The notes beneath the pieces are model-generated. The model was not told where the DNA came from, searched no databases, and saw nothing but the letters and a program-made list of their open reading frames with translations. Of a stretch of DNA of 64,000 bases, positions 1 through 11,543 are shown in pieces. How positions within the stretch are numbered: the first letter of the stretch is position 1; each line of letters begins with the position of its first letter. The position numbers were made by a program, and so were the translations under genes. The stretch is from Clarkia xantiana subsp. parviflora (taxonomy: Eukaryota; Streptophyta; Magnoliopsida; Myrtales; Onagraceae): NCBI GenBank assembly GCA_036873135.1, contig JAPTYO010000007.1, positions 4,508,763-4,572,762 on the forward strand. The letters run 5' to 3'.

Positions 1-574
1 TAGATTTGCCAATCGTCTGCATCGAGATCTTTTGTTTATGTGCTCTAAATTTGTTGATTGTTGAAATCAATTCTTTCTCGATCCGATCTATTCCCATTAG
101 AGATCAGATCACGCACTTCCACTATTCTGCAGATTACTTGAATTACGTAGTAGACAGATTGTAGAGTTGTATGAACGAGAATTTTTCCACTATTAATAGA
201 AGTTATCGATCCACCCTTTACTGATTATATCCTGAATTGATTATATGATACTACGAATTCTGTAAATTGCATTCCACAATTCGGAAAATTGCCACAAATC
301 TACATCAAGGGAGCGGCAACACTCCTCGAATTTGCTGTTGTTCCATTACAATCAAACCTCTGTAAACAAGCAAACTTAAACAAGCAAAGATCATCTTCGT
401 GGTGGGTTTAGTTAACTAGGATAAAATTAAAATGCCACTATAAAATCATCAAGAATCTCTCTTCTACACAAGCATTTCCATAAGATAATCACCCTTCAGC
501 AGAGAATCTATCTACTCAAGAAATGAGAACTCTAGCAGCAAACACCCTTGCAGGATGAATTCAACAAGACAACA
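1..574. other. non-coding sequence, no gene seen
   Basis: No open frame with family resemblance is visible on either strand. The part nearest 574 would be the 3' untranslated region of the minus-strand RING-finger gene remnant next to it. Nothing else is recognised. Confidence 0.5.
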
Positions 575-1194
575 TCAACAATGTTGGTTGTTCAATTTTC
601 CTTTAGCAACAATAGCAGTCATTATTGAGACACCAAGAAAGATAAAACCTACATATACAAGTTGGTTAGCTAGTTGGTGTGGTTTCTCGTGATGTGGATT
701 GCTCAGATCCTTCTCCCCCACCATCATTAACCTCTTGATTTCAAGAAGCCTCTCGACAGGTTGTTTGCAGATCGGGCATCGGTTTGTCTGAAACCTCAAG
801 ACCATAGCACATCCACTGCACATGCACTGCATTTGCAAAAACACAAGTATAAGGGCCCAGGAGACAGAAGCTAGCAAAAAAATGAAGCAGACATAGGATT
901 ACAATTGTGGATAGATTTCTCAAGAGAGCTTGTAGTTAAAAGGTCATATAGTTAAAAGGTCATATTTTTATGTGCAAGTTTGAATTTTGGATCAATTTTT
1001 TGCAGGTTGATGTCAAAATCAATGAATCTCAAACTATGATATAAGAGCAATCAACGATAACTGTACCATGTGTCGGCATGGAAGGACGATTGTGTCTCGT
1101 GGTTCCGACAAGCAGATAACGCATTCCTTTGCCCCGAATCATTACCATCAACTTCCCTCTCTACTGCATTCCCTATTCCCAAAATATCTTGAAG
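575..1194 (-). pseudogene. 3' fragment of a LOG2/LUL-type RING E3 ubiquitin ligase gene, frameshifted
   Basis: Two exons survive on the minus strand. The first (1194 down to 1067) follows an AG acceptor and reads LQDILGIGNAVE, then, in another frame, [20 protein letters not shown], ending at a GTACAG donor. The second (from 826) starts [20 protein letters not shown] and continues to VERLLEIK. Together they make the C3HC4 RING of the plant LOG2-like (LUL) ligases, which ubiquitinate membrane-associated targets such as amino-acid exporter partners. Two frame breaks are visible: one near 1127-1136 between the linker and the RING, and an extra AG near 731-736. Ignoring the second, the frame would run on as a hydrophilic tail and stop at 666-668, as in intact family members; as it stands it reads on to 575. 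No upstream exons (N-terminal domain) are found up to 2162. The retained intron means it was copied or decayed as genomic DNA, not as a processed copy. Confidence 0.75.
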
Positions 1195-2162
1195 CTAATC
1201 AATCATATGCTCAATCATCAAAATAAAAAAAATAAAAAGCAGCGGAGCAGAAAAAAGCGCCAAAAACTCACCTTGGAGATGCTATCTCAATCGAGCGGCT
1301 CCAGCTGGGGATGAAATGGAAAAGATGAATAAATTCAATGAACTGGAATGGAATAATTTGAGTAGTGGGTGCTTGATGTTGTTTGTTCTATTGATTGATA
1401 GGGTAATGCTACAAAGATCCAAATTCATGCCGAAACCCTAAATTCAGACTTAAGGTGGCTAATTAATACGGCTGACAACCCACAAGGATTTTGTAAATTA
1501 CTTTTCCTATTATACCCACCAATGAAAAGAGGAGAAAATCAGAAAACTATGCTTTTATTTTTTCTTAATCATTTTTTATTCTTAATATATACCATCCGAA
1601 AAAGAGTAGTGAGAATTGTAAGATCACTATTTTTTTTCTTAATTTTTGTTTTCTTTTTATTTAAACGTTTTTCTTTTCGACTCAAAGTTTTCGTCTTTTT
1701 TTCACATTCATTTTTAAGTTCGATTACACCGTTGAAATTTGGTGAATGACACATTGAGTATCCAATTTAAAGTATTTCGATGCAATCATTTCAAGTTATT
1801 ACCGAATTCATATTATAGTACACATAAAACGAGTATACATAATTGGAACATGCTCAATTTATGTTTAATTTGACGAAAATTGTAATAAAAATATCAATTT
1901 GTTCGGAAATTGAATATATCTAGTTTTAAAGATTTAAAATTTATGTAACGATTTGTAATTGAATCATATTTCAGTTATATATAACCCTAATCAAGGCCGA
2001 TGAAATGAAAAATGAATTTATTCAGTTGACGTCATTAATAAATTGGAAATATTAGCAAACCCAAACAAGCATGCACTCCCCAAAAAAAAAAACAATACAA
2101 TAGGTGCAAACTCTTATAATAATCTCACGAAACACTCCCCTTTTCCCTTCTTACTAGCTAGC
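1195..2162. other. AT-rich intergenic DNA
   Basis: Short open frames here are low-complexity (Lys/Phe-rich T and A runs near 1520-1750) and have no family resemblance. It separates the ligase remnant from the first FLA gene and should include the FLA 3' untranslated region just below 2163. Confidence 0.5.
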
Positions 2163-3555
2163 TCATACAAAGCACAGACAAACAACCGTCGCAGCAGCGG
2201 CAGCTGACGTCACACAGCGGACAAAAACCCTAGCCGCCACAAAACCATTCGCGGCGGAGCTTTCTGCAGTAGCAACCGGTTGTGGTCGTTGATTAACGGG
2301 TTTCGGGTGAGCCGCTGGTGCCTCTACGGGTGTCGGAGCCGGTGGAGGAGTGTCGGGGATGAAGATCTTCCTAGGGAGGAGGACCCTGTCAACCTGGTAC
2401 ACCACCAGCTGGGTGTCGGAGTAGATGGTGTTGGTGATAGTGGCGTTGTCGATACCGGTGGAAAGATCGATCTCGTCTCCGTTGATGGTGACGTTGAGAG
2501 GGAACTTGCCGTCGTTGGAGCCGTCAGCTAGGGTGAACAGTGGGTTGCTCACCGTCTGGAATTGCGTTGTCGAAAGGAATGTTGGGATGACGTGGAATTG
2601 CATCAACTCAACCTAAAGCATATATATATTTGATTAAGTTATTACACGTAAATTAACAAATTTGTATAATTTAATATTACTTTGGGAATTACATGAGTGT
2701 TTTAAAAAAGGCACAATTTTAGTAAAATTGTTAGTCAACTCAATGAAACACTAATCTATGAAAATTCTTAAAATTTTTGCCATCAAACCATGAATTAATC
2801 TGTCAAAATCACATTTAAATGTTAGAATTTTAATAATTAATTAAGCATTTTCTTAACAATTATTTCACTACAATAAAATAAGCAAGTGGTGAATGAAACT
2901 TTCCAAGGGAAACAGTCCCTTAATTTAATTACAAAGATTTGCGATTTAAGGTATTAATGATGATATATATATATAATTGCTTATAAATATTAAAAAAACC
3001 TGTAAAATATTTTTTTCATAATTTTGAATATTTATAGCAACTTGTTTTTGTTGATTATTAAAAGTTAATCATTTGAAGGGATTTTCAGCATTTTCTATGT
3101 AAATAAATCACTTAAAAACAACTAGATAGATAGGGTTTACTCTAAATCCATGCATATATATATTTTTAAAATATCTAGCTAGCTAGCTAGCTAGGATTTA
3201 GTACCTGTTGTTCATTGGTAAATGAGTTAAGCAATCCAGCTTTGAGCTTGGAAAATGCGGAATCGGTTGGGGCGAAGAAGGTAAGTCCGTTAGAGTGTTT
3301 AATTTGGGAGTCTATCTGCTCCCCCATTCCAGTCGTCTTCAACAGCCTGATCAAAGCAGTGAAGTACCCGGGTTTCTGAAGGATCGTCATAATGCTCGGA
3401 ACCTTCCGCACAGGTGTTGGCGCAAGTGTCGGTGATTGTAGCACCGGTGACGGTGGCGACTGGTAGGGGGCCAGTGTCGGCGAAAATGCCTGAGCCGACG
3501 CTTTGGAGATGAAACAGATAACAACTATCAGTACAATTAGTGAGGAAGGTGCCAT
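2163..3555 (-). CDS. fasciclin-like arabinogalactan protein, two exons (FLA copy 1)
   Basis: Predicted 266-residue secreted cell-surface glycoprotein of the plant FLA family (FLA11/12-like, single FAS1 domain), involved in cell-wall adhesion and wall mechanics. Exon 1 is 3555-3205 and exon 2 is 2612-2163, joined in phase 0 between EQQ and VEL; donor GTACTA, acceptor TTTAG. The order is signal peptide (about residues 1-22), Pro/Ser/Thr-Pro-rich arabinogalactan stretch (SPTLAP, SPPSP), FAS1 domain (about 50-190) with H1 TFFAPTDSAF, the central QFHVIP and H2 VVYQVDRVLLP, a second Pro/Ala-rich stretch, and a hydrophobic C-terminal tail fitting a GPI anchor signal. I chose the ATG at 3555 rather than 3576 because it starts directly before the hydrophobic signal core. 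The neighbouring paralogue at 13649-14443 has no intron at this place. A TATA box lies 66 bp upstream. Confidence 0.9.
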
Positions 3556-3618
3556 TGCCTTATAATTTTTGATCAAATGAGAAAATATGATATGATAAAC
3601 GAAAGAGCTAGAGGAGGG

Positions 3619-3633
3619 ATTTTATATATATAG
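3619..3633 (-). promoter_or_regulatory. TATA box of FLA copy 1
   Basis: On the minus strand this reads CTATATATATAAAATC. It lies about 65-80 bp before the chosen ATG at 3555, the right distance for a plant core promoter with a short leader. Confidence 0.6.
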
Positions 3634-4303
3634 CAGGTTATAATGTGTTTGATGAAAGGATCGATATATATTGTAGCTAGGGAAGAGTACTAATTTATAT
3701 GCATGGGGTGATATTAGAGATGAAACTTAATTATTGATTAGTTGAGAGGTTATGAGATCTAGCTGAGATATATATATTAGGTGATCATCTTTATGCCTTT
3801 ATCAATCGACCAACCCTAAAAGGTGATTGAGATGTTGTTTTTCCCGTATACATGCATGATTAAGTTGGTGGAATTATATTGTCGCGCCATATGTAATAAT
3901 TTATATGGATTTTTCTTTCATTATCTTAACTATTCCAAGTGATTATTTTTTGACACATAATTCAGTTCATCTAATTAGGGAGGCCTACCATGACCAAAGC
4001 CTATGTCCGACCTAGACAAACTTAATCTGGGTAACCATGTCTAATACGAACTCAGGTCAATGCAAATCTGTAAATTATGAGTCAATTTGCCAAGCTACGG
4101 GCTCACATTTTTCTGATCCTTCGATAAAAAGATTCATTCTCTTTGTAAAAAATAGGAGATAAACATGAACTTGTGCTAGAAATGATCACCCAATCTAGGT
4201 AACTAAAGGTATGACATCGACTAAGAACAAGGCGATCCTTCTAATTTGGTGAATCGAGTGGGGTGTAACACTCAAAGGGTCACATGCCCTGCGAACCCTC
4301 GCG
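3634..4303. other. intergenic DNA between FLA copy 1 and the LTR element
   Basis: AT-rich, with no coding or repeat signal that I recognise. It should hold distal promoter sequence of FLA copy 1. It was contiguous with the sequence after 12457 before the LTR element inserted. Confidence 0.5.
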
Positions 4304-4308
4304 GGTAT
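4304..4308. repeat. target-site duplication GGTAT, left copy
   Basis: GGTAT lies directly before the TG that opens the left LTR, and the same five bases follow the CA that closes the right LTR (12453-12457). A perfect 5-bp duplication is what LTR-retrotransposon integrase leaves, so it fixes both element borders. Confidence 0.9.
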
Positions 4309-5264
4309 TGTTGCGTCCGGGACGACTGAGGTCACGGGGACGCGTCGGTTTGTGTAATTGTGCGGGCCGTAACCCTTCTGTCAGGCGGGGGTTGGGCCAC
4401 TGACGAATGTTCGGACTTACTCCCGTGCGAGGTTTGTGTCTCGGATCGGCTATGACTCGGTACGGATATGACCCGGTATGGATGTGACTCGGTACGGATG
4501 TGACTTGGTACGGATGTGACCCGGTACGGATGTGACTCAGGGCGGATGTGACCCGGTACGGATGTGACTCAGGGCGGATGTGACTCAGGGCGTCGGAACC
4601 TGCACTAAGGACCAATGCTAGCACGGAGAGGGGGGGGGGGGGTGGTGCTAGCGGAGCCCTCTCCGATGCCTAAGTTACTATAGTGGCAAAAAAGGTAATT
4701 TCTAGAGAGAGAGAATTCTAGAGAGAAGTCAGAGCTCAAAATACCAAAGTTTGGCAAATGAGAGAGTGTGTGAAAATGGGTGGCCAAGGCCTCCTATTTA
4801 TAGGCTTCCTTGAGACCGGACCCGTTTTTAGAGCGGTTCGACGGCGGTTCAAAGAGACAAACGGGAACCGTCGTCCACATTGGTAATGCATGAACTTGAC
4901 TTCTCTACACGTAACGGCGATCGCGGATACGGTAATCACGGACACAATAATCGCGCAATACCCGTGGCGGAACCCGGACCTCGTCGAAATTGGGCAATTC
5001 GGCGAGGTCCGGATTGCCGTGCGATCCGGACCTCCGGATTGCATGCAATCCGGACCGGATTGCTGCAACCCGGACATCCGGGTTGCTGCAACCCGGAGGT
5101 CCGGGTTGCACATGCAATCCGGATGTCCGGTCCGGTCACGCGTAAATGCGTTTCCGGACCGTTTTTGACCCTTGGGAGACGTTTTCCGAGACGAGATGTG
5201 ATTTTTTATGTGTTTGCGAGGCCCGAAGTGTAAATACGAACCCGAATTGGACATTTATCCATCA
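4309..5264 (-). repeat. LTR (3' LTR of the minus-strand TR-GAG element), 956 bp
   Basis: Opens with TG and closes with CA. It holds a 16-bp tandem array (about 4446-4591), a run of 13 G near 4630, a minus-strand TATA box in CCTATAAATAGGAGG, and a CCGG-rich cluster of inverted repeats (about 4990-5135). It is 47 bp longer than the other LTR; the extra bases lie in that CCGG cluster. Confidence 0.92.
4446..4591. repeat. 16-bp tandem array inside the LTR
   Basis: About nine units of a 16-bp motif such as GGATGTGACTCGGTAC, with variants ending TCAGGGC. The same array is in the other LTR at about 11681-11826. Three units make 48 bp, so the array keeps a frame open through the LTR. Confidence 0.85.
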
Positions 5265-5278
5265 CTTGCCCCCGAGTC
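5265..5278 (-). other. polypurine tract of the TR-GAG element
   Basis: Read on the minus strand, GACTCGGGGGCAAG lies directly before the TGATGG that starts the LTR. A purine-rich tract touching the 3' LTR is the plus-strand primer site of reverse transcription, and it confirms the element's orientation. Confidence 0.75.
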
Positions 5279-6651
5279 AAGAAACGGTTTAGAACCTTTC
5301 TTGACTCTATTTTAAGTTAGGATACTTGTCCAATTTAAGTTCAACGCTAACCTTTTGATTTTGATCAACGGTCGGGTGCAGACATCTCGATTCTGTCCGT
5401 CGCTTGATTTTTTGGCCGAACGACTTTATTTCCTGTCACTATGGTTAGTGCGATGGAAAATACATATGTACGAATATGATCATCGTCGGGGATGCGAGTA
5501 AACAGTAATGCATTTGCGCGGGAGTGCGTTTATCAACATGTATGCAAGAAGATATAAACTGTATGTTTCTAAAATGGCTAAGTGATTTTCAAATCATGAA
5601 TCATGCGAGCGTGACGTGCGAATGATGTCAAGATATGTATGAGAGTAAGTATCTTGAGAGGAGAGGATAGAGTATACCGTAAGGTTTTTAGTCTTGTGTG
5701 TAGATGAACTAATCCTCAATCCTTATCCACAAAGCATCTTCTTAGGGATTAATAAACACTCATATTCTCACTTATCCCTCCCACACCTTGGGAGCTTCTA
5801 ATTTCAGCCCATTTGCAGGTAATTTACTTCTCCTTTCCCGGAATTACCTTTGTGCTCAAAGTTTCTTTGCCGTCGTGGAGCTTAAATACGTTTTGATAGT
5901 TTTGAGTCTGATGTTTTGCTTGCTTCTGGGAATTGACACCACCAATCGACTCGTTTCGTCGCAACGATTCCAGCGGCACCTTCGGATTCTCCAGGGGACG
6001 TCACACGCGCCCTCACGCGCCGCCGCGAGTGGTGGAGCTTCGCCGGAGCGTGAGCCCCACGCGCCGCCTTCCCGACCTCGCCTCACTTCGAGCCTTACCT
6101 TCCCGAAATCGTCTCGACGAGAGGAATCCATTGTGATATCTTTCGTCCTGCTTTGAGGTAATTTAAAAACCTCAATTTAAAAAGAAGCTTCGGCCTGAGT
6201 TCGGGGTGTCGCCGGATTTTCGTTTGTCTAAGTTATTTTTCGTTGCTGCCATATAGAGCTGCTTGTTGATGCTTGCATGTTGAATGATCGCTGATTGATT
6301 GCCGTAATTATTGTCGTTAGTTCATAACTTAGACGATTTTCACTCCCGTAGGTAGTTGAGGTAGAATTCTTCGTTCGGACATAGTGCCCCCGTGTCCTTG
6401 TGTAGGAGTTTTTGGTCGGTATGCATGATTTTTCTTCTTGGCTGGTTTGATGGTTGACGGGGATTGCCCAATAACTTTAGGCATAGTCACTAGTCGTCTT
6501 GACGCCTTAGAGAAAAATTTCCCTTAAGTGTTGCCACGTTCGATCTTTACGGTTTGTCGCGTTAATTCCATCGTTTGCATGATAGCTCCTTAAGACGTTA
6601 GTCCCTTCCTTGGTACGTACCAATTTTACTATGTGCGTGGAACTTGGTCAC

Positions 6652-6722
6652 GTGCGTTGATGTTGATACGCGCGTTGATGTTGATACACGCGTTGATGTT
6701 GATACGGGCGTTGATGTTGAGC
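6652..6722. repeat. 18-bp tandem repeat, four units
   Basis: Four copies of a unit like GCGCGTTGATGTTGATAC, inside the non-coding part of the TR-GAG element. Confidence 0.85.
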
Positions 6723-6911
6723 GTCAGGTATAAACTGTTGGTTATTGCCTGCAAGTATGCTAAAACACTTAGAAAATATTTAAACGATATCTAAAGCTTG
6801 TTACCATAGATGTCGTCGTATGAGTTTTGTCGATGAGCGTCGTAGGTGTGCTTAAGGGGCATAGCTACTTGTTGTATGCAATCCATTTTTGTTAACATGT
6901 ATGTGTGTGTT

Positions 6912-7308
6912 CATGAAAACACTTAGAAAATATTTTCCCCTTGTTGACGCGCAACCTTGTCGTCATGTACGTACGTACATGGAAACACTTAGAAAATATT
7001 TTCTCCTTGTCGACGAGCAACCTTGTCGACATATATGTACGTACATGGAAACACTTAGGAAATATTTTTTCTTCGTCGACATGCAACCTTGTCGACATGT
7101 ATGTACGTACATGGAAATACTTAGAAAATATTTTCTCTTCGTTGACATGCCCCCTCGTCGACATGTATGTACGTACATGGAAATACTTAGAAAATATTTT
7201 CTCTTCGTTGACATGCCCCCTCGTCGACATGTATGTACGTACATGGAAATACTTAGAAAATATTTTCTCCTCGTCGACATGCAACCTTGTCGACATGTAT
7301 GTATAAGT
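6912..7308. repeat. 66-bp tandem repeat, six units
   Basis: The landmark CATGGAAA (or CATGAAAA) recurs at 6912, 6978, 7044, 7110, 7176 and 7242, an exact 66-bp period. Each unit also carries CACTTAGAAAATATTTTCT and GTCGACAT. Because 66 is divisible by three, several frames on both strands stay open with a 22-residue periodic peptide. I read those as repeat by-products, not genes. Confidence 0.9.
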
Positions 7309-8450
7309 GTTGGTGCGCGCTTGTGCACTGACTGTATTGTTGATAGCACTTTCCAAGATATTAGATCTTGTTGATTTTCCCCGTTATTGCCAACTGCAGT
7401 TTTTGTACTTAGCACAATTCTCGAAAGATCCGACGCAGGGGCGTGTTCCTCGAGCGATTCTTGGTTCTTTATGCTGACCATGACCGTGTTAACTCTTTCT
7501 TGTGATAGGAGAAATAGAGCTGAGGGTTGTGAAGTGGCGTCTTCTGCCCCCCGGTCGAGGGACCGGCCCAAGGAGGAGCGTTACTCCTACTGAAGTAAGT
7601 GTTTGTTGATAATTCTCTGTTCATGCTTTTGCTTGCATGATATTTCGTCGCCTGGATATTGTTAAGTTCTGTGGTCGCCCCTCTTGGCTAGTCTTCAAGA
7701 CATGGCAGGATGGGTAGAGCATAGTATGTTGTGACTTGCACATTATAGATTTTGTTTGGAGAAGATGGTGGCACTTCTGCTTGTTCCGCCGAGTCCTGTT
7801 AGAGATGATGGCATTGTTTAATTTGTGCCATCTTTTAGATATGTTGAACTCGTTTCTGAGTCTGTTTGCCCCCCAGCTTCCGACTTGAAGACTTGTTGTA
7901 GTTGTTCCTTAGTTGTTGCTTCCTGATTGATAAGTTGAGACGTTCTTCTGATTGCCTGCCTGATGCCTTATGCATATTGCCCTTTGTTCCTGAATAGCTT
8001 GCCACTTGACTAAGCAAGATACTAGTTTATACCGTCTCTTAGTTCCACTCTAAGGCGACGTTGTACAAGACTCGACTTGTAAATTTTACGAGTTTTATAC
8101 AGGGTACGCACCTGACAGCGTGTATCAACCCGCGTTGGGGAAGCATACATAAGAACATTTAAGTTTTTGAAGAAGTATTTTGTGAACTCTAAAAAGCTTG
8201 TTGATAAAATATTTGAGAAAATATTTTGGCATTGAATGTGATACATCCAAAAAACCGTGTTTGATAGAATTTTTTGGAAAGGTGTCTGATACATAAAATA
8301 TTTGATAAAATATTTGGTAAAATGTTTGAAAAAATATTTGTGATACATGATTCCTGCGTCCAGGGACCATGTAACACTTTTTGAGAATATGAATTGTGAT
8401 GCCTGCTTTCTGCGTCCAGGAACCATGCAACACGGTTTGAAAACCTATAA

Positions 8451-8730
8451 AACGAACCCTGATGGCGTTCGTAATATGGGAATGCCGACTAGACAGAGGA
8501 CATTCGCCATAAAGAGTGCACCCTGAACCGGATATACGCACTTGTTATAGAGTGGGGTCGCTATCTTAATAGAGAACTTCCGCCATTTTAAACGAACCCT
8601 GATGGCGTTCGTAATATGGGAATGCCGACTAGACAGAGGACATTCGCCATAAAGAGTGCACCCTGAACCGGATATACGCACTTGTTATAGAGTGAGGTCG
8701 TTGTCTAAACAGAGAACTTCCGTCATTTAA
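8451..8730. repeat. 140-bp tandem duplication
   Basis: AACGAACCCTGATGGCGTTC starts at 8451 and again at 8591, followed in both by near-identical sequence through the GGATATACGCACTTG segment. It lies in the non-coding interior of the TR-GAG element. Confidence 0.9.
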
Positions 8731-9831
8731 AGGGTGATCAGCCCTGTATGCCCATCCTGTTCTGAACTCAGGGAATGGCTATGAACATGAGGATTTGCCT
8801 CTTAACCAGAGATGTCACAGCATGTCATTAAAAGAAGTAAACATGGGGCTTGTCTTTTGAAAAAGAGGATACCTCGACAAGCATATTTTGACGGTAGGCC
8901 TTGGCGTTATTCCAAGGTATTGCTTGTAGTTGACGCCCTGAATAGTCGTCGTTTTAATAATAAGTCTTCTAGAGATAGACGCTTATGATATGAACGGAGG
9001 AATAAACTCCTTGTTGGTGTAGATAACAGATATGTTGGTGTTGTATACCATAACTCCCTCCTTGCATACAATGCTTAGCTTGTACTGTTGAAGTAGATTT
9101 TTGTGCATAGGTTACTACTTGCCATCATTTCTGAGTAGTAATCGTAGTGTAATATGTACCTACGAGTAGAGTTGCTTTTGTTAGATAGTCGCAATTTTTA
9201 TAAGTTTGCAAAAGTATGAAGTCATGAAATTTTCTTTTTAGTCATGCATATAATAAATGAAGTAAAGGAATTTGATACGAGGATTCCTTGTTTGTATAGG
9301 AAACTTCCCTGATGGCGGATACGATGAGTGTAGATTATGGTAAGCATATGTTAGGTAGAATTGCCGAGCACTTGTCAGCTTGGTGCTCCCCAAGTTGCTT
9401 GGCGGTTGTATCGCTGTTTCCTGATTGTTTATATTGTTTTGACTTCTAATAGTGCATGACCTGTCCTTGTGTAATGCCCCCGGCTTGTTTATTATTGCGA
9501 CATGATTTTTAGTCTTGCGCGTATAAAGTGCTTGAGACTTTGTGTTGTTGACGCGAGGAATATGTGTGTAGTTGTTACTTGGCGTTATTCCAAGGTAATA
9601 TGCGTCATAATAATGTACCTACGAAAGTAGATTTATCCTTTATTAAATATTTAGAGTTCATACGACAGATTACAAGAAAGTGTCTAGTGATCACTTTTTT
9701 GAAAATTACTGAATCTAATAAGCATGAGTTGTACTTAATCTTTAAAAGATTTAACATAGATATGCGAAAAGGAGATAAGGAAGATAAAGGGATTGGTGAT
9801 GTGTTTGATGTCCCCGTAGGTGATTTGTTGG

Positions 9832-11493
9832 CTAGTTGATTCTGCCACGTGCCACATAGTTTCTCAATGCATCTAGCGTGTTGAGCTCTTCAATTTCCTC
9901 TTTTGGGGATGGACAAAAGTTGATGTCATTCCTCCAAGTTTTACTTTGATTGTGTTGTTCTTCAACATCTTTGTCAAGGAAGGCAGTTGTTGGCTCAAGT
10001 GGGCGGTGAGGTTTGTTTTCTAGGAGAGAATCCACACTCCAAAGATTGTACGAGTCGCCACAATTGGTTCCATAAGCGACGTTGTTTTTCTGGCGTTTGG
10101 CGATAGGTGGATTATCGTCCACCATTTCTTTTCCTTTGCCTTTTTCTGAAGACTTGACACGAGGGCTCATTTGATGCTTATTGCCATGGTCGATATACTT
10201 CCTCATTTTTCCTTTTGAGATCAAGTTGTTTACATGAGATCTTAAGCTGACACAGCCATCTGTTTCATGGCCACACACTTCGTGATTCTCGCACCATTTG
10301 CTTTTATCTTTTCCCAATGGGCCATTGCGGAAATTAAAGGGTTTTTTCCACAGCTTGGTCTCCTTCATTTCTCTTAGGATGACAGATAATGGTGTGTTCA
10401 GAGGAACATATATGGCGAGATTGGTATCTTTGAGCCTTTTGGCATCTGACTGGAATGGCTTCTTCTGGCGCGGTTGCCTATTTTCCCCGGAGATGTGTAT
10501 CTCTTTTTCAATTATTGCCTTCAAGGTTCTTGTTGTCGATCCTGTGATTGGGATGTCGTCGCCACTAGCAAGTTTTTTCGGTCCGTCCTTGTGACAGATG
10601 TCGGCATCGTCTTGGCTTGTCCTCCTGGAAGGATCTTCCTTGTGTACTTTGGATGACTCTGCTTGAGTCCTCTCTGAAGGGCTGTCGCCTTGATCAATGA
10701 ATTGCTTCAATTCGCCCTTGAGGATGATGTTGTTGGTTCGGAAGCGTAGACTGACGCAGTTATCGGTTTCGTGACCGAAGACCTCGTGGTTTTCACACCA
10801 CTTGTCCTTGTCTTTTCCCAATTGGCCTTTCCTAAAGTTGTTTGGCTCTTTCCACATATTTGAGTTCTTCATTTCCCTCAAAATTACAGATAGTGGGGCA
10901 TTCAAAGGAATGTGGTCGGCGATGTTTACTCCATTTGGCTTCTCGAAACCTCCTTGAAAAGGTCGCTTTGGCTGTGGTGTGTCTTGATGACTTGTGATTC
11001 GAGATTTTGTCCCTATTGTCTCATCTTGTTCGTTGATTGGAGGCAAAAAAGGTGACGGGTTGACACCTTTATACTGGCGGGCTCCTTGGTTGGACGGAGG
11101 TGGGTGAGCTGCATATCTTTGGTTTTCTAGAGATTCGCTGAATGTGAGAAATTCTTCCAGTGCCGCCATCATTGCTGGAGTAATGGTGGGCATCGGATTT
11201 GCCCTCGTTCTTTGTTTGCCCTGCAGCATTTCTACCTGGGATTCAACTTCTGGTTTGAAACTAGGTGGAGGTGCGTGATGTTTGTTTTTTGGCTCCTTGC
11301 GCTGTGCGCCGGGCACATTGTCAATTGGTATGGATGAGGCTACAGAAGTAGCTCTTGGGGTGCGGGAGGGTCCTGACTGGCTCCCAGCTGGAGTTTGGCC
11401 TCCTGTTCTTTTGTTCATCGGGGAGGTCCTGGGATGTCCGGGTCCTTTCCTTGGCTTTTTCACCTCTTCGGGAGGGTTGTGATTACTTGCCAT
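9832..11493 (-). CDS. Gag-like protein with two zinc-knuckle modules, no capsid domain
   Basis: Open 553-residue frame. Residues 1-180 are hydrophilic and of low complexity. Two paralogous modules follow, at about 190-268 and 357-437. Each reads PLN(A/T)PLSVILREM, then KWCENHEV.GHETD.C, then a basic tail ending in K(F/Y)ID. The zinc knuckle is C-x2-H-x4-H-x4-C, the variant seen after the capsid in plant Ty3/gypsy Gag proteins, where the preceding PL.APL..IL segment also occurs. Normally there is one such module and it follows a retrotransposon capsid domain, which I cannot find here. The frame also extends without a stop upstream through the primer site into the LTR, to an ATG at 11859 that lies downstream of the LTR TATA box, so a 675-residue product is possible. 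I chose the ATG at 11493 because it starts the non-LTR part. It probably binds RNA. Confidence 0.8.
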   Translation of the reverse strand: MASNHNPPEEVKKPRKGPGHPRTSPMNKRTGGQTPAGSQSGPSRTPRATSVASSIPIDNVPGAQRKEPKNKHHAPPPSFKPEVESQVEMLQGKQRTRANPMPTITPAMMAALEEFLTFSESLENQRYAAHPPPSNQGARQYKGVNPSPFLPPINEQDETIGTKSRITSHQDTPQPKRPFQGGFEKPNGVNIADHIPLNAPLSVILREMKNSNMWKEPNNFRKGQLGKDKDKWCENHEVFGHETDNCVSLRFRTNNIILKGELKQFIDQGDSPSERTQAESSKVHKEDPSRRTSQDDADICHKDGPKKLASGDDIPITGSTTRTLKAIIEKEIHISGENRQPRQKKPFQSDAKRLKDTNLAIYVPLNTPLSVILREMKETKLWKKPFNFRNGPLGKDKSKWCENHEVCGHETDGCVSLRSHVNNLISKGKMRKYIDHGNKHQMSPRVKSSEKGKGKEMVDDNPPIAKRQKNNVAYGTNCGDSYNLWSVDSLLENKPHRPLEPTTAFLDKDVEEQHNQSKTWRNDINFCPSPKEEIEELNTLDALRNYVARGRIN

Positions 11494-11524
11494 TGTTTCT
11501 GTGGTACTGTAGCTTTTTGTTCGA

Positions 11525-11542
11525 ATCGCGGAGACGGCGCCA
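11525..11542 (-). other. primer-binding site, tRNA-Asp type
   Basis: On the minus strand the sequence two bases from the LTR end reads TGGCGCCGTCTCCGCGATTC, which matches the complement of the plant tRNA-Asp(GUC) 3' end closely (TGGCGCCGT followed by a partly matching T-arm region). This is the minus-strand primer site and marks the LTR at 11544-12452 as the element's 5' LTR. Confidence 0.75.
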
Positions 11543-11543
11543 A

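Noticed and set aside
4280..5254. Open frames of 60-172 codons within the left LTR
   Set aside because: They lie inside an LTR, are duplicated in the other LTR, and are driven by the 16-bp array and CCGG palindromes.
6889..7571. Overlapping open frames of 121-202 codons on both strands
   Set aside because: All are produced by the 66-bp tandem repeat, whose length is divisible by three; the peptides are 22-residue periodic and have no family resemblance.
8022..8681. Minus-strand frames of 78-138 codons repeating MRISGSGCTLYGECP
   Set aside because: They follow the 140-bp tandem duplication in the non-coding interior of the TR-GAG element.
9564..9839. 91-codon plus-strand frame beside the gag ORF
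   Set aside because: Opposite to the element's transcription, no similarity to a known family, and in AT-rich DNA where such a length can occur by chance.
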